Source: Phanerochaete sordida (taxonomy: Eukaryota > Basidiomycota > Agaricomycetes > Polyporales > Phanerochaetaceae). From it: 64,000 nucleotides of DNA. The position numbers and the translations under genes were made by a program. Positions 55,601 to 64,000 of this stretch are shown piece by piece (the first letter of the stretch is position 1; each line of letters opens with the position of its first letter). Location: the NCBI GenBank assembly GCA_019973155.2, contig BPQB01000088.1:1-64000 (forward strand), given 5' to 3'. The notes beneath the pieces were generated by a model, which made no database searches, was not told where the DNA came from, and saw only the letters and a list, made by a program, of their open reading frames with translations.

Positions 55601-56849
55601 CAGTCTCACATCCTAGGCATTGAGTCGCGCTGCATCAGTAAAATTACAGGTCGTCTGTCTGGGCTTTCTCAGACTTCTTATGAGTGCCTACTTCTGGCTT
55701 TCAGGTCTGTACTTCTCGCATTTGTTCACGAGATTGTTGTGGCTTTTAGTAGAACTTACCAGGTGGTTTTCCAACTATAGTGTGCTGTACATGAACATAG
55801 CAGCAGCTATGTTCAGCCTTTGTGTCTTGTTCAAGCATAGGCCTTCCGAAGATTGACAAGCATAAATGCCGAGGAATTTGGCTGGATATTCAACCCGTAC
55901 TAAATATACAGTTTGCCATCTTCATAAATCAGCTATACGTACATACATATCGTCTACAAATTGAGGAGTCTTAGTAAAAGATCCCCCGGCTGCTGTTAGT
56001 GGTGCGAGATGCTCACAGCATTGGCCTAAGCACCCTGCGCACCCGAGAATTAAATGCTAGTGCGCTCCTCTGTGACCGTATCGAGACGAGATCCCATTTT
56101 GAGAGCAGGATTGACGAGGTATTTGACTATAGTGAGTATGAGAATGGTAGAAACGGACACACATCTGTCCCAGAAAATATGTTCTATACCTGCACTCGAA
56201 GCCTAAAGGCAGGTAAGACTCTAAAGGGAACAGTTTCGCTGGTCAGCCCAGCACATCGTGTGCAACTCTTTTGAGCACAGATCAGGATGTAGCAGAGCGA
56301 TAGCGAGGGCATTATATTGGACACATACCTGTGCAGCAGAGGCATATGCACTGCGCGACGAAGCTGTGAGCAAAGCTCCCGGAGCCCGTCAGTTACACGC
56401 TGTCAGCCTAGCAGCAATATCGAGGACGTCCCCGCGAGAGGAAGCAGGTTCAGCCATCCAAGCTGGAGGACAGAATATTGAGTGTAGCGAGGGCACCGAG
56501 AGGCGCAAGCGAAGTCGAAGATGGCCCACCGACGTCGTGGCGTGAGCCCTGGGCGCCAACGCGTCGAGCGCGTCCCGTGTTCGCCATACGCGCAATGGCG
56601 GAAGCAAACCAAGAAAGTGTATGGCATGACGCAATGGTCTGCATGAAAAGAAGAAATTCTTTCTTTTCGTCCGATCATTTTCGTCATGCTGTGCATTTTC
56701 TCCCGTTGCTTGAAGTGCTTCCGCTCTTGCGTACACAAGCCTGTTCAACTGCGCATATCAGCAGCGCCCGGACCTCGCTCATAGGTCGAAAATCTGGATT
56801 CTGGGGCAAAATGCCAAAATCTATGCTGCCGCCCCTTCGGCCTCCGCGG
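55601..56849. other. intergenic, no gene recognised
   Basis: AT-richer sequence with short ORFs on both strands and no convincing gene. Confidence 0.4.
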
Positions 56850-58850
56850 CGCATCCTGCTGCACGCCGGAGGAGGCGCGTCCGCCTCGTCGTGCAGGCGC
56901 ACCTCCTCGGCGGCCCATCACTTGAGGAACTCCTCCTCGACGCGGCGCGCGGCCTCCTCCGCCTGGATGTACATGAGGCTGCGCGTCTTCTTCTTGCCGC
57001 GCCCGCTGTAGCTCTTGGATCACGACAAACGAGGGCGCCGGCGACGGCTGCGGCACGGACGGCTGCACGGGCGAGAGCGTCCACGCCGCGGCGTTGCTGC
57101 TGCTGGCCGGTCAGTGCGCGAGGGGCTCGAGACGGATGAGTGCACGCACGCTGTGCGGCGCATCGGCAACGCCGCGCCTGTCTGCTTCGACGCCCGCTTG
57201 CTCAGCGCGAACACGGGGCCCATGTTGGGGCGCTTCGGCGGCGGCGGCCCCTTGCCCCTGGTGCATGTCGCGCGCATCGTCGGCGTCATCAGCGGGGTCT
57301 GCATGGGCGACCCACCCGCGGCGAGGTATGCGGACGACACAGACGGCACTGGCTTCCTCAGCGAGCCACCTGTGGGCGTGCGCGGGGCACTGTCGGTGAG
57401 GGGCATCACGGACGTCTTGCGCTGCGGTGTGCGCCAGTTTGCGGCTTCGGACGCGGTGGACGAGCGCGGGACTGACAAGCCCGCCGCCGCCGGACGCGCG
57501 CCCGATGCGGGGGTGTCGGCCATAATCGCCTTCATGTTCGCCCTGCATCACTATCAACATCAGTGCAAAGGAATACTGACCGCGACTTACTTCGGCGCAG
57601 CACCCGGCACCTTCCATCCCCCAACCCTCTCCCCGGGCGCACCGCCGACCGGCGCCGCCCGCGTGGGCTGAACGTTGAACGGGCGCGCTGAGGCTGAGCG
57701 GCGGGATCGCGTCGACGCCGTCCATCATGAACACCTCGTCATCGACCACCTCCACAACGCCCGTGCGCTTCTCTGCGGGGTGCACAGGCGTCGGGCGCGG
57801 CTGCGCGCTGCGCACAACGAGGCTCGGCCAGTTCTGCACGCGGCCCACGTGGCGTGGCGCGCGAGCGCGGCAGCGGCGAGCGCGACAGGTGCCTTGGCCT
57901 CCTGCGCGGTGCGCACGAAGGCCGCGAGCTGCTTGACGAGGTCCGCGGGCAGCGCGTCGAGCAGGCGGCACTCGAGAAGCGTCTCGAGGTTGCGCGCGAT
58001 GTAGCCCTGGACGCTCTGCACGAGCGCGGTCGCGTGGAAGAGGGATGCGTCGGCGAGGATGGAGGTCGCGTTTGCGATTGTGATGCGCTGCTGGACGACG
58101 CGCGAGCAGAGGAGGACCATGCGGTCCAGCAGGAGCTCGTTCTGGTGCGGGTGTGAGCACGCCGTCTGAACTCAACGGTGTAGCGAGCACTTACCGCGAC
58201 GGCCATCACCCCAAATACCGCGTCCACAAGCTCATCGGCACTCCCCACATTCTCCATCGCATCAAACACCTCTTCCTCGGCGCCGTACAGATACCGGAGC
58301 ATATATTGCACCTCGCGCCAGCGCATGTGCCGCAGGTTGACGCGCAGCGTGCCCGCGCGCGTCCAGCGGCGCGTTGAACAAGGGCGAGCGCGCGGCGCGC
58401 AGCACCGCGCCGTGCGCGCCGACCTCGCGATCCGCGAGCAGCAGTACGACGTCCGGCCGCAGCGCGTCGCCTGCGCACAGTGCCCCCTTGTGCACGTCTA
58501 ACTCGCGCACGTCTAGCTCGCGCACGTCCGCCTCGCATACCTCTGCCACCCTTTGAGCCTTGTCTGATGCATCAGACACCATTAGATGCTGCACGGTCTG
58601 GTGCATCATTTCCCAGTATTCCGTGCAGCCCTCCCACAGCGTGCCTCTGCCCTTGCGGTTCAACTCCGCCAGCAGGATATGGTATTTGCCATCAGTCTGA
58701 GCTTGAAGGGCTGGAGCCCCTGCTTGACCGGCGCAGCCGCCGCCGTCGACAGCAGAACATACCCTTCTAGGCTCAGCGCCGGAGCCGCGCGGCCGCGCGT
58801 CAACCCTCGGTTCCGGTCGCACCTATTTGGGACACGTCCCGAAACCTCGC
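56850..58850 (-). pseudogene. Btb3-like BTB/POZ protein, disrupted
   Basis: Recognisable parts in minus-strand order are the BTB domain DVVLLLADREVGAHGAVLR, SPLFNA, WTRAGTLRVNLRHMRWREV, LRYLYGAEEEVFDAMENVGS, DELVDAVFGVMAVA and MVLLCSRVVQQ. Then the BACK-like segment ATSILADASLFHATALVQS and NLETLLECRLLDALPADLVKQL. A linker follows (NWPSLVVRSAQP, VFMMDGVDAIPPLSLS), then a Pro/Ser-rich tail and the C-terminal block TRSLMYIQAEEAARRVEEEF. This matches the C-terminal half of fission-yeast Btb3-type adaptors of CUL3 ligases. Damage: part of the BTB core between SPLFNA and WTRAGTL is missing with a frame change (about 58370), a further frame change lies near 57860, and a TGA (56918-56920) sits where a Trp of the FLKWWAAEE block should be. 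No upstream RCC1/ankyrin part is recognisable. Confidence 0.72.
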
Positions 58851-59070
58851 CGCGCGGGTAGCAGGCCCTTCCCTGGCCTCCTCCCGCGGTTGTTTGCCAA
58901 GAAAATAGGGGTATATTATTGTACAGACACATAATAAGGGTCAAGGATACGATCTACAGCTAGAACGGGGACAATTCAGCGTGCTTCAACGTACAGCGGG
59001 CGTGTCAAGACGTAGGACGGCGGGGTATCATGCAGCCGCGGCGGCACGGCTTCAGGCGTAGGGGACGGCT
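58851..59070. other. short intergenic region
   Basis: No gene; convergent or tandem 3' sequence of the next minus-strand gene. Confidence 0.4.
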
Positions 59071-62000
59071 TTACTTAGACTTCTTCTTCTTGCTCTTGGA
59101 CGCCTTCACAGGCTTTTGTTGAGCTGCGGGAGCCGGAAGCGCCAGCCTGCGAGGCCAGCGTGTCAGTCGGATAGCGGTGACGAATGGATTGACGACGTAC
59201 CCGCCCTGCTCCATCGAGCCGAGTACCCCACGGATCACCCATGCGACGTCTTCCAGGAAGTCGACCCACTCCGAGCTCTCCACTAGCCCGTGGAGAGCTA
59301 CGACACCCGCGATGACGTTGAGCAGCCCGTTGACACCGGGCAGGACCATCTCGCTCCAATCGCCGGTTCCGCGGCGAACCAGGCGGCCGTTGGCTGTGGT
59401 ACGCCAGGCGGGATTGACGTCCACCCACCACGCGTAGAGTTCGGCCGCGTAGTCCGGGGAGCGGTGCGGCTGGACGTCGCGCTGGCGTCCGCAGCGAATC
59501 CAATACGTCACGGCGTACGGGCGGGTATCCGTTGGGTAGCGGGTACGCTTGAATCATGATTTATGTGTGAAATCGAAGACGAGTAGACGGGGGACGTACT
59601 GTAATCACGGTGTTTTCGGCTTCAATGGCGCACTCGAGCCGGACCCAGTCATCCAGCATCGCGTTGAACGCGGCTCTGTGCTCCTCGTCAACTGCAGCGT
59701 CGCGAAGGCGGGTGTAGTGACGTTGCAGCCAAGCAGGGGCGCCAGACAGGCTGACAGGGGGCAGCTCTGAGCGGGCCGGCAGAGGCGACGGTGGTCGCGA
59801 CGATGGCGGAGGCGGCGATGACGGAGGCAGCGACGAAGGAGGCAGCGATGACAGAAGCAGCAACGACAGAGATGGCGACGGCGGAGGCGAGGAAGTCGGC
59901 TGGCCTTGAGCGGGCTGGGCATCGAGCGACAGGGGCAATGGTGCACGCATTGAGAGCGGGGAAGGCGGCGGCGGCGGAGACGACGGCGGCAGCAGGCCGT
60001 CCTCGGGCATTGTGCCGCTTGGTTCGCGTTCGCGTTCCTCTGACGAGCCGCTCCCGTGTGTGGTCTCGCTCACGCACGGCTGCCCGTCCACCTGGTTCTG
60101 CGTGATGCTCGTAGCTGCTACGACAGACGCACCGTTGTCGGCGAGCGGCTCACTCGGACCATGCTGCGCAACAGCAAGCCGTAGAGCGTCCTCTTGAGGG
60201 CCATGGGCCACGGGATTCGAGAGGTCCATGTTGATGTCGAGGTCGAAGTCGAAGCCCGGCACTGGCGCACGCGCCATCATCGTCTCCATGTCGGGAAAGC
60301 TCGGGATGGGTTCGTGCGGATTGGAAGGCATGGGAGGGATAGCGAGAAGGGATGGATCGAGTGGAGAGCCATCCTGCCAGGCAGGATGGAAGAACTCGTT
60401 GACGGGGGGGACATACGGTAGCAGAGGTGTCGGCTCCTGGAGCGTGAAACGGTTCTCGAGCTCGGGCTCGGGCTCGCTCGATATGGCAGGAGAGCTGGAC
60501 GAGGCGCTTGAGGACGCGTGGCTGCTGGACGCGTGGCTGCTGGACGCGTGGCTGCTGGACGCGTGGCTGCTGGACGCGTGGCTGCTGGACGCGTGGCTGC
60601 TGGACGCGTGGCTGCTGGACGCGTGACTGCTAGACGCGCCGGTTGTCCGCTGCCGCTTTTTGGGCCGGGGGGCCGGTCTCTGGTTCTCGTCGGCGGGCGG
60701 GGGGCTAGACCCTGCGCCTTCCCCGAGCGACTCATCGCTGCGGCTCGACCGCTTCTTCCCCTTCTTCGTCTTCCGTTTCTCCTTCACGGTGTCGCGTGCC
60801 ATCTGCTCGGCATTATCCTCTCTCTCGCGCTCGTACGGGTCCAAAAGTGTGACCCGGAACTGCCTCTCGGCGCCGTGCGCGACGGGCGGCGCGTCGTGCA
60901 TGGTTGCGTCTGGTCCCACCGTGAGTCTGTGCTATTGGTCCAATATGTCTGAAGACTCACCCGTCGTACTTGCCAGGAAATTTGCGAACGATCCAAGGAC
61001 AAGATCGCGGTAGGCGTCGGAGTTGTGCTGAGCGAACGTCTGACCGGTCCGAGTTTTCGGACCATAGTGGACGCCAATGAGCCTGTAGCTCCCACCCGAG
61101 TCGGCCGGTGGGGCTCCCGCAATGACGGAGAAGTTGGGTAAGCCGGTGTGAGCAGAGAGGAGGCTGAGCAGAGGCTGCAGGATGATCGAGAGGCGGGCAG
61201 TGGCTCTGCCAAAATGTGAGTCATCGCGTCCTCGCACATGGATCGCGTACTCACTCGCGCTGATCCTCCGGATCCGTGCTAGGCGTGTCGCTCAAGGAGA
61301 GCCTGTACTTCTCCAATTTTTGGTTGTGCTGGTCCTCTGCCGACTCTCGAAGCCTCTGCTGCTCCTCACTATCGAGCTCTTCGAAGATCTCGCGCGCGAC
61401 GTCGTTGCGATTCGCGAGCGCGAACTTAGGGTCGGTGGTGCGTTGCCTTCCCTCGTCGCGTACTCTATCGCTGACTGTCGATGCGTGTACTCTCCAGGCA
61501 GGCTGCTTGCGTGGGGCCGGGCCCTTCGAGATGTACTTCCGCATCGCCCTCGCGATAGGGTTTCCCTTCCGGGCGCGAGGCGTCTTGTCCACCCAGCGAA
61601 AGTGGGTCTTTATCGACTGCCAATCCTGTAAGCATAGTTCGCGTCCCCGAGTTCGAGATGCTCACCTCGTTTGTCAGGTGTTGCATGGCTCCGTCGGTGT
61701 AGAGACTGTTCCTCGGCCCCATGGTGTGTCTCGCGTCCTTGATCGAGAACGTGCTCCAGTACGCGGACATCACCTTGTGCCAGAAGACAGCAAGGCGTCC
61801 GTTTTTACCGGGTGCGTCTCTGTCGATGGCGAGATACTCGTCGGCGTACTCGTCGAGGACCTCGCCCTGTATGCCCGGAAAGCGCCCGCGGTTGCCGGGC
61901 TTCATGCCCTCGCGCTCCTTCCGCTGCTGTCGCGTTTTGGCCTGGCGGGCTGCGATGACAACGGGGATAGGGGTCGGGCAGTTCTCGTCGGGCACCAGCG

Positions 62001-62310
62001 ACGCGTTCGAGGCCGCTCCTGCGACGTTCGACGCGGTAGTGGGATCGCTTGGCGCGACAGGGGCGGGCGGCGCGGCGGACGCGTCGACCAGCGGCGCGGT
62101 CGTCGGATCCGGTGTCGGCGGCTCGGGGTTGTTCGGCGGTACGACAGGGGGCGCGTTCTGCGACGCGTCGAGGACGCCAGGCTGCTGGTCTCTCGCCTGC
62201 GACGCGTCAAACGCGTCGCTCGTCGGCTGAGTACCATTGACCGGTCCCAACACGCGTCGAGAAGGGGACGGTGGTCCGTCGGGGGGGGCATTGGGGGGAA
62301 TGTCTGACAT
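59071..62310 (-). CDS. hypothetical Ser/Pro-rich protein (997 aa, six exons)
   Basis: Six exons (62310-61666, 61625-61255, 61205-60961, 60909-59600, 59547-59201, 59146-59071) join in phase with good GT-AG introns of 40-54 bases. The start MSDIPPNAPPDGPPSPS is disordered. A compact N-terminal region has RGRFPGIQGEVLDEYADEYL, NGRLAVFWHKVMSAYWSTF and a coiled-coil-like EIFEELDSEEQQRLRESAED. The middle is Lys/Ser/Pro-rich with eight ASSSH repeats. The C-terminal domain has LRDAAVDEEHRAAFNAMLDD, TYWIRCGRQRDV, YAWWVDVNPAWR and SEMVLPGVNGLLNVIAGVVA; a Lys tail (KASKSKKKKSK) ends it. I do not recognise a named domain. The layout resembles large lineage-specific agaricomycete families. It shares a 353-base divergent promoter with the next gene. 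Confidence 0.78.
60513..60632 (-). repeat. 15-bp minisatellite, 8 copies, in coding sequence
   Basis: Unit GACGCGTGGCTGCTG in direct tandem on the + strand; the last unit has two substitutions. On the coding (minus) strand it encodes ASSSH repeated eight times inside the 997-residue protein. Its 15-bp period keeps the frame whatever the copy number. Confidence 0.92.
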
Positions 62311-62663
62311 GGAGGAGCGACTGGGAGCTGCGCGGTACGTTCTGTGTGCGAGAGATAGGGCTGAAAGCTGACGACGCCAAAATCAGACAGAAAAAACGCG
62401 GATTTATTGCAGCGCTCGTCCTCGGCAATCCGCAGGTCGACGGTAGCAAACAGGGATACAGGTAACTACATCCAGCGCAGTCTCCCCACGCGCAACCTTC
62501 GGGGCTCGGCGTTGGCTCATCCACAATGACTTACTGCAAAATGATGCACCAGACCACCTTCCCTCTCCCGTTCGAGCGTACGTGAACTTTATCACATTTG
62601 GCTATATTAACCTCTCCTCAGGCTCGTCTCTTCCCATCCCACTCTCTCCCCCAATCCCCCACC
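62311..62663. promoter_or_regulatory. divergent promoter between the two last genes
   Basis: 353 bases between opposite start codons. A TATA-like segment, GGCTATATTAACC (about 62600), lies about 60 bases before the plus-strand ATG. No ORF of note. Confidence 0.5.
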
Positions 62664-63952
62664 ATGATCATCCTCGACGACAAAGACGACTGCAACTGCG
62701 TCAAGGACTGCGCCGTCCACAACATCTCCCTCAGCACCTACCGCGCCATCCACGACCTCCCCCCTCCCCTCGAGACCGTCACGGACTCCGACGACGAGGT
62801 CAACCCCTTCACCGTCGAGGCGCAGTTGTCGGACGCCCTCCGCGGGGTCCGCATCAGGTACGTCTCCCAACGCAGCGGCTACAGCAGTATCTCACTGAGT
62901 CCACTAGCAACGATGCGGCCTCGGGCGGGAGGTACTCCAACGCCGGGAGCTCCTCGTCGAGGGCCTCGACTTCGACGGCGGCCGCCAGCACTCGCGCCCC
63001 TTCCTCAACCGCTGCCGCCTCCGGCGCTCGGGAATCCGCCTACGGCCCCGCCGCCGCCGCCGCAGCTGCCACGTCTTCTCCTCCCGTCGGCGCCGCCACC
63101 TCTGCCGCCGCGCCTGGCAACGCCCCTGCGGCGGGTCCCGGGTACGTTCTCCCGCCCGGCGTCCATGGTCCGTTCACCGGCGAGCAGATCAACTGGATGC
63201 GGGAGACGGGCTTCGTGCTCTCCACTGAGCTGACCGAGCTCGACCCGATGCCTGCCAACCTCGGGGGGCCCGAGGACGGGCCCTTCTACTTCATCTGGTC
63301 GGGCGTGGATCCAGACCGCCCCGAGCTCGGTCGCATCATGGGGGTCTTCCGCTCTTGGTAAGTAGTATATCATTTTCTCCGTGCTCAGGTAGCTTATTTC
63401 CTTACACAGGGGCCACGCGGCTCGCTTCGTGCTCAAGGTCTCGGGTGCCTCCTACAGGAAGGTGGCTACCTCCAACGAGGCCTGGGACATGTGGCGCGGC
63501 GGCTTCCTAGATGGCACCATGCGGGGCACCGTGCATCCCGCGTCGATCTTCCCCCGCGTCGTCACCCGCGACGAGCTTCACCGCCGCGCTCAGCAAGAGA
63601 ACGCCCCCCTCCCGACTCCGCCGCCCCCGCCGCCCTCGTCGCCTCGCCCCGCCGCCAACGCTGGCCCCTCCGCTGCGTCCGCCTCGCAGCGACTCAATCT
63701 TGCCGCCGAGGCCGCCCTCGCCGCGCAGCCCGGCCGCGTCTTCGTCGTCCTCAAGGGCGCGCAGCCCGGCATCTACACTAGCCGGTAAGTGACTTCACCG
63801 ACTCTGTGGCGTCGCGCTCTGACAACGGCTTCTACAGCGAGGCGTTTGTCGTCGGGCGGGGCAGCAACCCGATGGCGCTCACCGGCGCGTACGCTACCCT
63901 CGACGAGGCTGAGGACTGGTTCTCCGCGAACACCCGCGAGGTCTTGGAGTAG
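62664..63952 (+). CDS. protein with two viroplasmin/RNase H1 N-terminal-like domains (377 aa)
   Basis: Four exons (62664-62857, 62908-63357, 63410-63784, 63838-63952) with clean GT-AG introns. The N-terminus MIILDDKDDCNCVKDCAVHN has a Cys-rich start. An Ala/Ser/Pro-rich linker precedes the first domain: GPFYFIWSGVDPDRPELGRI, GVFRSWGHAARF, VSGASYRKVATSNEAWDMW. A second linker (PTPPPPPPSSPRPAANAG) leads to the second: RVFVVLKGAQPGIYTSREAF, GRGSNPMALTGAYATLDEAE, DWFSANTREVLE. Both follow the pattern of the RNase H1 hybrid-binding/viroplasmin fold (Tyr/Phe-x-Val/Ile-W/K-G, then GI/VY/F-S, then a final EAxxW/F). No RNase H catalytic domain follows. Role in RNA/DNA hybrid or dsRNA binding is inferred. 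Divergently paired with the 997-residue gene. Confidence 0.78.
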
Positions 63953-64000
63953 GTGATCGCGTTCCCTGTTTGGTGCCCCTCGGACGTTTCGCCGAGCCCC

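Noticed and set aside
57111..58190. 359-codon minus-strand ORF as a separate protein
   Set aside because: It mixes out-of-frame BTB-gene sequence with the true linker frame and is Arg/Ala-rich, as expected for a shifted GC-rich frame.
60513..60632. Short regular repeats as a possible CRISPR array
   Set aside because: Units are contiguous without spacers and lie in a eukaryotic coding exon; it is a minisatellite.
61276..62307. 343-codon plus-strand ORF opposite the 997-residue gene
   Set aside because: Antisense shadow; the minus-strand exons join in phase with good introns.

Overview
This 64 kb window looks like nuclear DNA of an agaricomycete (mushroom-forming) basidiomycete, possibly a polypore. 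The genes are GC-rich and broken by many introns of about 40-60 bases with fungal GT...CTNAC...AG signals. Gene families typical of such fungi are present: F-box proteins, secreted TAP-like hydrolases, a MYND protein, a flavin monooxygenase, a Btb3-type BTB protein, a LINE and an Ngaro/DIRS-type tyrosine-recombinase retrotransposon. The lineage is inferred; no marker gene fixes it.

1-28.5 kb is a decaying segmental-duplication array. The block [TAP-like hydrolase (+), F-box gene (-), TAP-like hydrolase (-), unknown multi-intron relic 'R' (+)] occurs twice (about 0.9-10.1 kb and 12.8-20.7 kb). A third partial unit (F-box 20.9-22.5 kb, TAP-like 26.3-28.5 kb) follows. Almost every TAP-like copy in the first two units is degraded. 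F-box copies 1 and 3 are open and copy 2 carries one nonsense codon. A possible DNA transposon bounded by inverted TAGCGTGG-type repeats (10.09-12.72 kb) and a LINE with a perfect target-site duplication and poly(A) tail (23.13-26.08 kb) have entered the array.

26.3-40.6 kb holds four intact secreted TAP-like serine hydrolases (MEROPS S33 type): one on the minus strand, then three in direct tandem on the plus strand with duplicated TATA promoters, plus an orphan C-terminal fragment at 36.4-36.8 kb.

41.1-50.3 kb is a MYND zinc-finger gene (minus strand) split by a 7.8 kb tyrosine-recombinase retroelement. The interrupted reading frame can be followed from one flank to the other. The element carries gag (with an intron), RT-RNase H and tyrosine recombinase ORFs in successive +1 frames, split direct repeats (A1...B1-A2...B2), and an unrecognised 348-codon ORF between A2 and B2. 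A tRNA-Gly(GCC) lies at 50.39-50.46 kb.

51.1-63.95 kb contains a membrane-anchored flavin monooxygenase with a large charged insertion, an unrecognised gene fragment, a Btb3-like pseudogene, and a divergent gene pair. That pair is a 997-residue Ser/Pro-rich protein of unknown function (with an eight-copy 15-bp minisatellite) and a 377-residue protein with two viroplasmin/RNase H1 N-terminal-like domains.

Homology statements rest on reading by eye and on comparing copies within the window. Splice sites are predictions.
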